The notes beneath the pieces are model-generated. The model did no database searches. It was given only the letters and a program-made list of their open reading frames with translations, and had not been told where the DNA came from. Below, one piece after another: positions 1 to 9,546 of a DNA stretch of 64,000 bases; positions within the stretch are counted from its first letter, which is position 1, and every line of letters starts with the position of its first letter. The translations under genes and the position numbers were made by a program. The DNA is from Proteles cristata cristata. Lineage: Eukaryota > Chordata > Mammalia > Carnivora > Hyaenidae. The DNA lies in contig JAESUZ010000343.1 of NCBI GenBank assembly GCA_017311185.1, positions 310,001-374,000 on the forward strand, written 5' to 3'.

Positions 1-195
1 TACAGAGTAAATGGTTTTCATCTTCTTACATTTCATTATGTCTGTGTTCTAGAGCATCTCCGCAGTGATGGCAGCCTTGGTGATAGATACACTTTGGGTG
101 GTGATAACAGTACCTGGGAAGCTAACGGTGAGCCCATTTTCACTGCTCACAATCCACTGCCCTGGAATTATTTTCTATTTAAGATGAAAGTCACT

Positions 196-421
196 GGGGG
201 CGCCTGGTGGCTCAGTCGGTTAAGCGTCCGACTTTCCCTTGGGTCACGATCACACAGTTCGTGGGTTCGAGCCCCGCGTCGGGCTCTGTGCTGACTGCCA
301 GCTCAGAGCCTGGAGCCTGTTTCGATCTGTGACTCCCTCTCTCTCTGACCCTCCCCTGATCACGCTGTGTCTCCCTCTCTCCTAGAAATAAATAAAACAT
401 TTTAAAGAAATTAAAAAAAAA
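196..421 (+). mobile_element. SINEC (felid CAN-SINE), young subfamily, complete
   Basis: Carnivore tRNA-Lys-derived SINE, a non-autonomous retroposon transcribed by RNA polymerase III and mobilised by L1. Seen: tRNA-like head with a box A-like TGGCTCAGTCGG and box B-like GGTTCGAGCCC, a CT-rich 3' half, then AAATAAATAAAACATTTT and an A-rich tail. A perfect 15-bp target-site duplication AAGATGAAAGTCACT lies at 181-195 and 422-436. It carries the diagnostic GACTGCCAGCTCAGAG and TCCTAGAAATAAAT shared with the copies at 2773, 8338, 35918 and 43886. It landed at the 5' edge of an older MIR. Confidence 0.95.
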
Positions 422-436
422 AAGATGAAAGTCACT

Positions 437-655
437 GAACTCAGATTGCTTGTGTTCAGATCTGGGATCTGCCACCTCCTACCTGTGTGACCTTGTTAAA
501 CTACTTAAACTCTCTGTGCCTCAGTTTTCTGTCTGAAAACTGGGGATAAGCATAGCACAAAGCTCATACATTGTTTTTAATGAAGATTAGCTGAGTTAAT
601 ATTTGTAAACTACTTAGGAGTACCTGGCACCCAATAGGTGCTATGTGAGGGTTAC
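437..655 (+). mobile_element. MIR SINE relic
   Basis: Ancient mammalian MIR, old and diverged. Seen in order: CTACCTGTGTGACCTTG, a CTCTCTGTGCCTCAGTTTTC block at 513-532, AACTGGGGATAAG, TTAGCTGAGTTAATATTTG, and a 3' end ACCTGGCACCCAATAGGTGC. Its upstream edge was broken by the SINE at 196-421. Confidence 0.85.
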
Positions 656-949
656 TAAACAAGTATGGAAGGACAGTGTGGTCTTTACCCCCCGTTGCCT
701 GCCACACATGCATCAGGTCAGGCAAATACCTCTCATTCTAACATGTTTCCCTATTGCACTCTTGAAGAGAAGCCAACGGAACCACGTTAAAAGAGAAGTG
801 TAGCCACAATTTGCCCGCTATATGTCCTGAGCAGACCAAAATAACCGTCCAGAGCTCATCAGACTTTGCAGGCAGAGGATGGGGTGTTGTATAATCTTGG
901 CACAGATACAGAAACCACTGGTCGTCTACAGTTGCCACTGCTGCAGCAT
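656..949. other. Unassigned sequence
   Basis: No repeat, splice-flanked open frame or RNA gene recognised. Minus-strand open frame at 738-938 is short and featureless. Confidence 0.5.
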
Positions 950-954
950 TCTAA

Positions 955-1195
955 TTTTTCTCCTTCAAACAGTGGCATTTTAATCATTCTGCCCATAGCA
1001 ACTAATGTCCTTTAAATTAGCATTAAAAATTCATTCTTTTGGTTTATCCTTCCTGAATCAAGCTAATTAACTATTAGCTGAGAGCCCTTTAAATTATAAC
1101 CTGAGTACATTACATTTTCTAATTTTTAATGCCTCATCTAGGCAAATTGAAAACCCAAAAAGAAGTGAATTAATTAATGTTAATTAAAGAGTACA
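955..1195. promoter_or_regulatory. Candidate conserved non-coding element, homeodomain-site rich
   Basis: Repeat-free stretch with many TAAT/ATTA cores: TTAAATTAGCATTAAAAATTC, GCTAATTAACTATTAGCTG, TTTAAATTATAAC, and GAATTAATTAATGTTAATTA at 1167-1186. Dense homeodomain-type sites in unique sequence are typical of developmental enhancers, but AT-rich composition alone can give them. Regulatory function is inference only. Confidence 0.25.
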
Positions 1196-1494
1196 GCATG
1201 GACCGGATGCCAGGTCAGTCTTTGGAGTGCACGTGGAAAGCCATTGTTGAACGGGACTAAGTTGACCCTTGCAGTACATGGTTTTGGACAAGGGACTTTG
1301 CCATGGTGGCTTTGTACAAAGGGGGAAAAGAAAGCTAGAGATAAGACTAGAAGCAACACTGAAGAAGATAGTATATATCTGTGCATCACATACATTGCAT
1401 ATGTAATATTATAAATTTTTTATAGTAGGAAAACAAGTAACAAAATCAGCCCTTAAAGTTTTTTACATTTTTCTGAAATCTTCCTTTTATATGT
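1196..1494. other. Unassigned sequence
   Basis: Nothing recognised. No repeat motif or plausible exon; AT-rich from 1380 onward. Confidence 0.5.
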
Positions 1495-1600
1495 TTAATT
1501 AGTAAGAATTCTCTGAATGCCTCCTACATACAAGGTTTTATTAGACACTGAGGGAAATGGAAAGATAAGAGGGTCACCACCCAAAGAACTTACAAAATAG
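1495..1600 (-). mobile_element. L2-like 3' end, degenerate
   Basis: Reads like the reverse complement of an L2 LINE 3' end: CTCTGAATGCCTCCTACATACAAGG, TTTATTAGACACTGAGGGAAATGG, then CAAAGAACTTACAAAATAG in the place of the L2 'agctcc...' motif. Strongly diverged, so the assignment is tentative. Confidence 0.45.
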
Positions 1601-1795
1601 AGTAACACTGTCCAATAGAATTTTCCTTAAATGAAAATGTTCTCTATCTGCACCAGCCAATAGAGTTGCTACATGTAGATATTCAATACTGCAAATGTGG
1701 TTTGTTTGGCTGAGGACTTGGAGTTTTATTTTTAATTTAAATGTGAATAGAAATAGCCACATGTAGCTACTATATTGAATATCTCAAATCTAGAA
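1601..1795 (+). mobile_element. Non-autonomous hAT (Charlie-type) DNA transposon relic
   Basis: Matches the old mammalian element whose ends read 'cactgtccaatagaa' and whose interior has 'tagccacatgtggctagtggctac'. Seen: CACTGTCCAATAGAATTTTC at 1607, AGTTGCTACATGTAG, TGGCTGAGGACTTGGAG, TTTTTAATTTAAATGTGAATAG and ATAGCCACATGTAGCTAC. A second copy lies at 6900-7110. The exact MER name is not certain to me. Confidence 0.7.
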
Positions 1796-1886
1796 GGTAA
1801 AACATCTTACATACTGCTTGTTTTTATTACTTAAAGATTTCCAAAGGTTGACAGTCAATGTTTTTCTCATGCCATATCATTGTACT

Positions 1887-1890
<4 letters not shown>

Positions 1891-1966
<76 letters not shown>
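1891..1966. repeat. Compound microsatellite (TC)16(AC)22
   Basis: Sixteen uninterrupted TC units (1891-1922) run directly into about twenty-two AC units (1923-1966) without interruption. Not attached to a recognisable SINE tail. Uninterrupted tracts of this length are usually length-polymorphic. Confidence 0.97.
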
Positions 1967-1968
<2 letters not shown>

Positions 1969-2334
1969 CTCTTTTCTATTCAGCGTAATATTCATTGCTT
2001 AAACCGAATTTTCTCAGGTCTGTGATGATCAACTTGGAGAGAAGAAACATACCAGAATTTCTGGAGTGAAGAAGAGAAAACAGCTGCATAATAAATGTTA
2101 CAATTTGTAATAAGAAAATGAAAAAAAAACCTTACACCCAAATTATGGGAAAATGAAATGGAGAGGGAGTTTGGAGCATGCAAATGGTTCTCAACAGAAA
2201 CGTGCAGCTGTTCCCAAGGGGGGTATCAGAATCTAGGAAGGAGTAGGAGAGAGGCCATGACATTTTTATGTTGAACTAATTGGTTCATGGGTTTATGAAC
2301 TTTAGGAAATACTACCTTTACTTAAGAACAGTTG

Positions 2335-2336
<2 letters not shown>
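1967..2336. other. Unassigned sequence between microsatellites
   Basis: No repeat or gene recognised. Confidence 0.5.

Positions 2337-2374
<38 letters not shown>
2337..2374. repeat. (AC)19 microsatellite
   Basis: Nineteen perfect AC units, flanked by GTTGAA and TAGTTAAAAC, in non-SINE sequence. Confidence 0.97.
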
Positions 2375-2378
<4 letters not shown>

Positions 2379-2489
2379 TAAAACAAATTGGTACTAAAAT
2401 ACTGAAGAGTTTCTTCATCACATAAGCCAGCATGCACGTAACCATTATCTCAAAAGACATGGGCAATTCACTGAATGTTCTGGGGACAA

Positions 2490-2640
2490 ACAGCTGGGTG
2501 GCCTGGGGTTCTCCACTCAATGGCTGACACAATTACTAGTTGTGTATACTGGACCATATAATTTGCATTTTACCTTAATATTCTTACATGAAATGAAGGT
2601 GTTAGGAATATAGTTGTGAAAAGCTGTTTTATTCATAGTT
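2490..2640 (+). mobile_element. Possible MIR relic
   Basis: The order TACTAGTTGTGTATACTGGAC, TTTGCATTTTACCTTAATAT, CATGAAATGAAGGTG loosely follows the MIR core (tactagctgtgtgacc ... cctcagtttcctcat ... aaatgggg). Very diverged; could be chance. Confidence 0.3.
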
Positions 2641-2772
2641 TAACAGACCCCTGTGAGTAAACAAAAATTCATTCAACATACAATGACAGTAGAACGCATT
2701 ATTCAGGATAAGTAATTTTTTTAAATTCAAATTTATAATTCAATAGGAGTATTTTACAAGTAAGGACTAATT

Positions 2773-2940
2773 TGGGGCGCCTGGGTGGCTTAGTCGGTTA
2801 AGCGTCCGACTTTCGCTTAGGTCATGATCTCGCGGTTCGTGGGTTCGAGCCCCGCGTCGGGCTCTGTGCTGACTGCCAGCTCAGAGCCTGGAGCCTGTTT
2901 CAGTCTGTGACTCCCTCTCTCTCTGACCCTCCCCTGCTCA

Positions 2941-2991
<51 letters not shown>

Positions 2992-3031
2992 GAAATAAAT
3001 AAAACATTAAAAAAAAAAAGTTAAAAAAAAA
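2773..3031 (+). mobile_element. SINEC, young subfamily, with expanded CT tract
   Basis: Full-length copy starting GGGGCGCCTGGGTGGCTTAG. Flanking duplication of 17 bp, ACAAGTAAGGACTAATT (2756-2772) and ACAAATAAGGACTAATT (3032-3048), one mismatch. The pyrimidine region has grown to 24 perfect CT units (2943-2990), longer than in its sister copies. CpG sites in the head (GCGTCCG, CTCGCGG, CCCCGCGTCGG) are still intact, which suggests youth. Confidence 0.96.
2943..2990. repeat. (CT)24 microsatellite inside a SINE
   Basis: Perfect CT repeat grown from the SINE's own CT-rich region; sister copies have about six to ten units at the same place. Confidence 0.97.
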
Positions 3032-3048
3032 ACAAATAAGGACTAATT

Positions 3049-3474
3049 CCATGAGGTTTGGTGCATTTACTATATTTTCAAGTTATTTTATGTTCATTAA
3101 AGACGGATTTCATGTTCAGTCATTTTCATTGTTGAACTATTATGTTTCCTTATTTACCCCTTTTTTTTTGTGCTTGACTTGAATAATACCAATATTGCCA
3201 CCTATAGGTCAAAGTGATTTTTTGTTTGTTTGTTTCTCAAGAGCGCAATGTGGAAGAACTAAAACCTCTTGGAGAATGCATCATTTCAGATAGGTGTGTT
3301 TGATAGCTTCTTAGAACGCATGCTTTTACCCATCTTTTTCCTTTTTTTTTTTTTTTTTTTGTAATTTTGCATGGAAAACTTTGTCAAAGATACTATATAA
3401 GTCCCTGACTTCTCAGTTACTACACTGCAAGTAATTCACATTTTTGTTGACTATAAAGGATCATCCTCGGTATG
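3049..3474. other. Unassigned, T-run containing
   Basis: No repeat family recognised apart from homopolymer T at 3162-3170 and 3342-3360. Confidence 0.5.
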
Positions 3475-3489
3475 AATTATTGAGCAAGC

Positions 3490-3704
3490 AGGGCGCCTGA
3501 GTGGCTCAGTCGGTTAAGCGTCCAACTTCAGCTCCCGTCATGATCTCACTGTTCGTGGGTTCGAGCCCTGCGTCGGGCCCTGTGCTGGCAGCTAGCTTGG
3601 AGTCTGGAGCCTGTTTCGAATTCTATGTCTCCCTCTCTCTCTGACCCTCACGCTGTCTCTATCTCTCACTCAAAAATAAATAAAACATTAAAAATTTTTT
3701 TAAA
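3490..3704 (+). mobile_element. SINEC, complete
   Basis: Head GGGCGCCTGAGTGGCTCAGT. 15-bp duplication AATTATTGAGCAAGC (3475-3489) and AATTATTGAGCTAGC (3705-3719), one mismatch. Body has GCTGGCAGCTAGCTTGGAG and AATTCTATGTCTCCCTC, so it belongs to a subfamily older than the 196/2773 group; ends in CAAAAATAAATAAAACATT. Confidence 0.93.
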
Positions 3705-3719
3705 AATTATTGAGCTAGC

Positions 3720-4703
3720 TTCTTTGACCCTAGGCAAAACCATCCCATCTGTGGCACCCTGAGTATTTCATTCTTTAGAATATTCAGTCACTGGTCTGGA
3801 TTGTCCATTCACTTTTCACTGCTGAAAGCAAATATATTCCTTTTTGGCATTTTTTACTCTTTCATACATTACTTTCAGTTTCTGTAATTAGAAATCAAAC
3901 AGCTACCTTAGAATTGTTTACAAAGCATAAGTAATTTGGAAGTGTGTGACTAAAGTATTCATACATGTTTGTTTAGGGATTTAGGGACTCAAACAAATTT
4001 TTGTAACTTGCTTCCTGATACACGGCTATATTTCTAATGGATAAAAGTACTGCATAAGAGTTCTGGAGAGGTAACTCATTAATGACGTCTATGATTTCTA
4101 ATGATTTCTAAGACTTCTTCCACTATTTAACTTTAGTTTTATGTTCATATGTGATAATTCTTCACACCTGAAGTAAAGTGTCAATTCTAATAAAAATTTT
4201 TATGACATTAAAAATATTTGAAAATCTATTATCTCTCCTAAGTCTTTCAATTCTAGTGTCAATATGCTATGTAACAGTTACTAAAAATGCTATACTTTTC
4301 TCCAAATTAGCAGAATGTATTATTTGGAGCAAGCATACAGATGATTACTTACTAAATTTTTAACTCATTACATTCACAGATGAGTCATAGCCTGACATCT
4401 AGCAGGCTTTTAAAAACTATATCACTCCCAAACTTTTAACTTAGAAGTGTCATATTCAGGTGGTTTGTGTAAAGCCTGGGACATTACTTTAGTGCGTCAG
4501 AGAAATCTGAGGTAGATCTTACAGTCTAGCTTCTACTCTAGACTTTAACATTCATCAATAACATCCTAGTTTATAACTTTTCTGGATATAAAAAAGAGCT
4601 CCAGATAGGCATCTATTATCCTTATTTGGAAAAGTTACTATCTCTCTATATAAAATAATTACTCTTATTATTTTAAAAAGTGAATATGAGATAAGCAGTT
4701 TAT
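3720..4703. other. Unassigned unique sequence
   Basis: About 1 kb with no recognised repeat or exon. A short direct repeat TGATTTCTAATGATTTCTAA occurs near 4090. The 61-codon open frame at 4178-4363 is AT-rich and lacks family features. Confidence 0.5.
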
Positions 4704-4717
4704 AAATAAGAGAAATT

Positions 4718-4945
4718 AGAGAGGCACCTGGGTGGCTCAGTCGGTTAAGTGTCTGACTTCAGCTCAGGTCATGATCTCACGGTTCATGTGTGAGAGCCCC
4801 AAGTCGGGCTCTGTGCTGACAGCTAGCTCAGAGACTGGAAACTGTCTTTGGATTCTCTGTCTCCCTCTCTCTCTGCCATCCCCTGCTCATGCTGTCTTTC
4901 TGTATTTCTCTCAAAAATAAATTAAAAAATTTTAAAATAATAATA
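4718..4945 (+). mobile_element. SINEC, complete
   Basis: Head GAGGCACCTGGGTGGCTCAG. 14-bp perfect duplication AAATAAGAGAAATT at 4704-4717 and 4946-4959. Contains GACAGCTAGCTCAGAG, TTGGATTCTCTGTCTCCCTC and a TAATAATAAAA tail. The open frame at 4732-4920 is SINE-derived, not a gene. Confidence 0.94.
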
Positions 4946-4959
4946 AAATAAGAGAAATT

Positions 4960-5600
4960 GAGGAAGGACTCAGAAAGTACACCATCTAGTTTGTCTTGAA
5001 AACACTAGTGGACAGTGTTTCTCCAGATATTCTGTGAAGAAAAATATCCCACAGTTTCAGGAATTTGAATAGTACCTTGTATTAACCTCTTCTTAGATAT
5101 TCATAATTCATTTTATAGTATTAAATACTAAGTATCCCCAAATGAAAAACTATATGCCATTTTGACCCAAATTTCCCAGATTTTGGACTTTGAAATCCTT
5201 TCTTCTTGAAATGCTTTTTAATATCCTACTGAACCACCATATCTGGGCACACATTCTGGTTGTCCCTGGACAACTCATAGATATTTGCTTCTCCCTTTTT
5301 TCCAGGCCACAGTAGATCTGGACTTCCTTACATCTTTGAAAAAGTAACATCATCAAATTACCTGCTATTGTCCAGATAAATGTAGCAGTCATCACCTGTT
5401 TTACTTCTGGACAGAGCTTTAAGGGCCACTGTGCAATTTGCCACACACCCTTTCTCTGCAAAAAGAAACTAAAACTAAACTAACATACTTTTAGTTTAGG
5501 AGCCTGGCCCAGTTGGGTTTTCAGCCTCTGAGATCTGAGGGTTATTTGTTAAGGCAGCATAAGTTAGCTCATGCTGAATAATACACTAGGCTATGCAGCA
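4960..5600. other. Unresolved, possibly LTR-like relic
   Basis: The end at 5547-5590 (GTTATTTGTTAAGGCAGCATAAGTTAGC ... GAATAATACACT, read in two pieces) resembles the 'gttacagcagcataacctag ... actaataca' end of old mammalian LTR-type repeats. The upstream 400 bp are not assignable by eye. The minus-strand 103-codon frame at 5150-5461 has no recognisable domain. Confidence 0.25.
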
Positions 5601-6040
5601 AAAAACTTAAAGGTATAAAACAATTTATAAGATTCTCAAGATGAAATGTAGCTCCAGAAACAAATTTTAATGGGATTCTGCAGCAGCTTTGCCTTCCATA
5701 AAAATCTTAGAGATCTCAATGAAGGGAAGGTGAATAAACTGAGAATGTTCACTTGGTGCAATTACTATCAAGCCAGAGGATCTCAGTTCATGGTCACACT
5801 GGAAGCTCTGAAACTCATGAAGACACACAAATACAGCAGAGTTAACAGACATCCAATGTCTTGGCTCAAGTCATCAGTAGCACTGCTTTCTGTACACTGC
5901 CCTAACCTCAGCATTTCTTATTGTTCTTGCTACTCTCATGGGATTAAAAGTTTCTGTGATCTAAGTCAGTCTATAAACTTGATAAATTTAATGTTGTTTC
6001 TATTTTTCCTGAAAGTTCTCTGTGTTTGCTTTCTGGACCT
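5601..6040. other. Unassigned sequence
   Basis: No repeat or exon recognised. Opposed open frames at 5667-5852 (-) and 5670-6263 (+) overlap; the + one runs into the following SINE and is not a gene. Confidence 0.5.
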
Positions 6041-6066
6041 AAAGAAAAAAAAAAAAAAAAAAAAAG

Positions 6067-6290
6067 AGGGGGTGTGTGCCTGGGTGGCTCAGTTGGTTAA
6101 GCATTTGACTTTGACTCAGGTCATGATCTTGCAGTCTGTGAGCTTGAGACCTGCATTGAGCTCTCTGCTGACAGCTCAGAGCCTGGAGCTTCCTTCAGAT
6201 CCTCTGTCTCCCTCTCTCTGTGTCCCTCCTCCACTCACACCCTGTTTTCTCAAAAATAAATAAACATTAAAAACTTTTTAAAAAAATACT
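6067..6290 (+). mobile_element. SINEC, older diverged copy
   Basis: Starts GTGTGCCTGGGTGGCTCAGT after an A-run (6044-6065). Retains GGTTAAGC, CAGGTCATGATCTTG, GACAGCTCAGAGCCTGGAG and CTCAAAAATAAATAAACATT. CpGs are mostly lost (CATTTGACTTTGACTC, CTGCATTGAGCTC), which indicates age. No clear target duplication. The upstream A-run could be its target or the tail of a lost element. Confidence 0.9.
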
Positions 6291-6295
6291 AAATT

Positions 6296-6774
6296 AAAAA
6301 AATTTTTTTGGTGTTCCAGTCCCAAATGACAGTTCAGATTTCTCTATTGAATAAACTAGAGGAAAATGGACTTCTACAATTATAGACAGAAGAAGGGATA
6401 ATTGATGTTATGTGTGAGGACATAAAGCAGTTGCTCTTTACTGCCAGCAGTTGGGTTTCTAAGTAAAGAAAACTTCACATCAGTTTACACTTACATTTGG
6501 TACTGACATTTCTAAAACCAGAGTAAGAGAGAACTCAATGTGAAATAATCTCTCAGTTATCCGAACTATATTTCTGTGGATTTTCCAAGCCACCCTAATC
6601 CTCAATTCCAGTACTTTTTTTCTCCATCTCCAAACCCTGAAAAAGCTGAACCAATGAAATAGTTTAGAACAAGCTAAAAAGAATAGGAGCTTATTTTCTG
6701 CTAAGTTAGTAACATGTTCACTTGATTTGGTCAGCTCTCCTGTAGAAATAGAAACTCTTCAATCTTCTAAAATT
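6296..6774. other. Unassigned sequence
   Basis: No repeat or exon recognised. Confidence 0.5.
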
Positions 6775-6885
6775 TGCTCATTCTTTCATTTAACAATCAC
6801 TGGGTAGTGAACGTCTACTATGGGCTAGCTATTGGGCATACAAAGAAAGCAGTGAATGCAGACTTTCTGCTTTTAAAACAATTCA
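6775..6885 (-). mobile_element. L2-like 3' end, degenerate
   Basis: CTCATTCTTTCATTTAACAATC, GTCTACTATGGGCTAGCTATTGGG and CATACAAAGAAAGCAGTGAATGC (in parts) follow the reverse complement of an L2 3' end (tcattcaacaaa...ctactatgtgccaggcac...gatacagcagtgaac). Confidence 0.5.
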
Positions 6886-6899
6886 AAATCTTGAACTAC

Positions 6900-7110
6900 A
6901 TTTCTTACAGAGTAGCCACGAATGGTGTGTTACTATTTAAATTAAATCAATTAAAATTTTTAAAAAAGATTAGTTATACAGTCAATAAACATAGTTTAAG
7001 TTTTCAGTAGCCACATGTAGCTACTGGCAACCATACTGAACATTGCAGATGCAAAACATTTTGATCATCACACAAAGTTCTTTTGAATAATGCAGATGTA
7101 GGACACTCAT
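6900..7110 (+). mobile_element. Non-autonomous hAT (Charlie-type) DNA transposon relic
   Basis: Same family as 1601-1795. Seen: ATTTAAATTAAATCAATTAAAA, CAGTAGCCACATGTAGCTAC, GGCAACCATACTGAACATTG, CATTTTGATCATCACACAAAG and AGTTCTTTTGAATAATGCAG, matching the 'gtggctaccatattggacag ... catcgcagaaagttctattgg' end. The 5' part is worn or missing. Confidence 0.7.
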
Positions 7111-8320
7111 ATCCTCACAGAAAATTTTATAAGTTAGTGTAGGCTCTAGATAATAAAACTTACACATTTGTAAGCAATAATGCTGTGATGACAGTCTTCA
7201 GTAAGGAGTACATAATGTCAGTGATATATAACTTTGCTTGTGGAAATTAAAGGAAGGCAAAAAAGATTAAGTAGAAGACGGTCAGAAAGACAAAAGAAGG
7301 TCATTTTAAACAGTAATGTCAACATGTGCCAAGGCTCAGGTGCATGACATAATGTATTTTTAGAAATTAGGAAGAAATTTAGTATGTCTAAAGAGAATGA
7401 ATACAAGAAACATCAAAAGCTATCAACATGAATCGCAGGGAAAGCTACAAACATACTTTAAGCAGAGGTATAGCATGGTCATATACTCTTTTAGAAATAA
7501 AATTAAAAATCTGCGACAGATGCATTAGTAAACCGAGACAAACTTGTGATTCATTTGAATATGTGGGAATAATAGAAAAGACAAACATTGAGTTTTAAAA
7601 TCATATGCACAACTTTGTGAGTTAAAATAGAAAAATAAAATAGAAAAAAATTGTAGAGTATGGTTAAAGCCATTGGTCTATGAGACTTCATATTAAAAGT
7701 GCTCTAAATCAGATGAAGATCAGATCTAGACTTACTACCTGAACCCAAGACTAGTAAAAATATTAAGCCATTTTTTTCCATTCACTAGTAGATTTAAAAC
7801 ACTTCTAGTATCACACAAGAAATAGAGTCAGAACAAATGGAGAAATACTTTTGAATTTCTGGAGGAAAATAACTCTTAACCTAGAATTATAAGCTCAGTT
7901 ATACTGTTATTTAAAAATCAAGGCAATATGACTCAGAAATTGATCATTAAGCTCATGGACAGATGAAGAATGCAGCTAGCTGTGAGAATTAATGTGAATT
8001 ACAGGACACACTGATCATCAACACTTGAAACACATTTGCAGCCCTAAGTTCTTCTCAGAGCTATGCCAAAACAAAGAAAAAAAAAAAAAAGTCAAGAAAA
8101 ATAAAGATATTTTTAGGTATTAAAATAAATCAAGAGATTGCACCACCCACAGTCTCTTGTTAAAAAGTTAATTAAGGGATGTACTTAAGCAAAATAAAAT
8201 TGGAACCAAGAGGAAATCAAGATATACAAGAAAGAATGCTGTCCATGAAATTAGTAAGTTTAATTATTAACTGAAAAAAATAAACTGTAAGAAAGCTGTA
8301 AAATCTATTTCATTAGCTAT
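7111..8320. other. AT-rich sequence, possibly ancient L1-derived
   Basis: A-rich on the + strand with L1-like wording (GAAATACTTTTGAATTTCTGG, CCTAGAATTATAAGCTCAG, TCAAGAAAAATAAAGATATT), like the untranslated or ORF1 region of old L1M elements such as that at 17.9 kb. It directly precedes the L1 ORF2 relic at 8.64 kb in the same orientation, so it may be that element's upstream part. Not firm. Confidence 0.3.
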
Positions 8321-8337
8321 AAAAATGTCAAATGTTT

Positions 8338-8562
8338 GGGGCGCCTGGGTGGCTTAGTCGGTTAAGCGTCCGACTTTCGCTTAGGTCATGATCTCGCGGT
8401 TCGTGGGTTCGAGCCCGGCGTCGGGCTCTGTGCTGACTGCCAGCTCAGAGCCTGGAGCCTGTTTCAGTCTGTGACTCCCTCTCTCTCTGACCCTCCCCTG
8501 CTCACGCTGTCTCTCTCTCTCTCTCCTAGAAATAAATAAAACATTAAAAAAAAATTAATAAA
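8338..8562 (+). mobile_element. SINEC, young subfamily, complete
   Basis: Starts GGGCGCCTGGGTGGCTTAGT. Perfect 17-bp duplication AAAAATGTCAAATGTTT at 8321-8337 and 8563-8579. Carries GACTGCCAGCTCAGAG, TTTCAGTCTGTGACTCCC and TCTCCTAGAAATAAATAAAA. Head and box B almost identical to the copy at 2773; one visible change is GCCCGGCGTCGG for GCCCCGCGTCGG. Confidence 0.97.
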
Positions 8563-8732
8563 AAAAATGTCAAATGTTTCATGTGAAAAATAAAGAACTT
8601 CTAGTTTGTAGTCCAACACATAATGAGTGTGGAAATCACCACACCATCCTAATAACAAGTACAAGGTTGAACAAACAGAAAATCAACAACACTTCTTAGA
8701 TCCATCAAAAAATTGAGGTCATAGAGCAAACC

Positions 8733-9083
8733 ATGGACCCCAAAATTGAAGAGACAGATATCCATACACAGATAAATACAACTTATTTGTTACCTATGAA
8801 CACAACCCACACCAGCGCCAGTGATATGGTAGAAAAACCTAAATTGTATATCGGGGAATTCTATGAAACATTTAAGAAAGAAATTATACCAATTCTCTGT
8901 AATCTCTTGCAAAATACAGAAGAGGAAATGTTTTCTATCTCCTTCTATGAGACCAGCATTACCCTGATACCAAAACCAGACAAAGACATTGTGAAGAAAG
9001 AAACCTACAGATCATTATTTTTAAGGTACATAGATGCAAAAATCCTCAATAAAGTAGTATCAAAACAATCTAACTATTTATAA
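8733..9083 (+). pseudogene. L1 ORF2 reverse-transcriptase fragment
   Basis: The longest surviving piece of the L1 at 8640: 116 codons. Residues about 48-100 align by eye with the L1 ORF2 reverse-transcriptase region: EFYETFKKEIIPIL, SFYETSITLIPKPDKD, YRSLFLRYIDAKILNKV. The family's usual 'ENYRPISL' is changed to ETYRSLFL. ORF2 is normally about 1,270 residues, so this is a small remnant, out of frame with the rest. No function expected. Confidence 0.85.
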
Positions 9084-9324
9084 AAGAATTATACACAATG
9101 TCCATATGGGAATATCCAAACAAGATTAATTTCAAGTAAGCAACACTTAGAATACAGTTCAACACATGAAAATCAATTACTGCAATCCAGCATATCAACA
9201 GACTGAAGAAGAAAAATCCCATAATCATTTCAATAATGCAGAAAAAGAGTTTGAGAAAATTCAATGCCCACTCATGATAAAATTAAAAAAAAAAAATAGG
9301 AACAGAAGATGACCTCAACTTCTT

Positions 9325-9546
9325 TTAAAAATTTTTTGTTTATTTATTTATTTTGAAAGAGACAGAAACAGTGTGAGAGGGGGAGAGGCAAAGAGAGCAG
9401 GAGAGAGAGAAAACTGTAAGCAAGCTCTGAGCTGCCAGCACAGAGCACGATGTGGGGCTCAAACCCATGACACTGTGAGGTCATGACCTGGGCCAAAACC
9501 AAGAATGGGGTGCTTAACCCACTGAACCACTCAAGTACCCCAGAAG
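9325..9546 (-). mobile_element. SINEC, older copy inside the L1 relic
   Basis: On the minus strand: head at 9543 (GGGGTACTTGAGTGGTTCAG in reverse complement), box B-like GGGTTTGAGCCC, T-rich tail with TTTATTTATTTATTTTGA at 9341-9358. Probable short duplication TCAACTTCTT (9315-9324) and TCAATTTCTT (9547-9556). CpG-depleted, so not recent. The open frame at 9344-9550 is SINE sequence. Confidence 0.92.

Noticed and set aside
196..330. tRNA-like segments with box A and box B
   Set aside because: They are heads of tRNA-Lys-derived SINEs. They lack a full cloverleaf with intact acceptor stem and are followed by SINE body and A-tail.
1891..2374. CRISPR-like array
   Set aside because: Simple dinucleotide repeats, no spacers; the genome is mammalian.
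4732..4920. Open frames of 60-90 codons beginning MAQSVKxLTSAQVM or MAQLVEHPTSARVM at several places (4732, 15154, 34731, 38902, 62557; minus strand at 37151, 38543, 55953)
   Set aside because: All are translations of SINEC heads and bodies, not a gene family.
5150..5461. 103-codon minus-strand frame, considered as a processed pseudogene
   Set aside because: No family recognised, no A-tail, no flanking duplication.
5670..6263. 197-codon plus-strand frame
   Set aside because: It runs through a poly-A tract (a string of Lys codons) and into a SINE.
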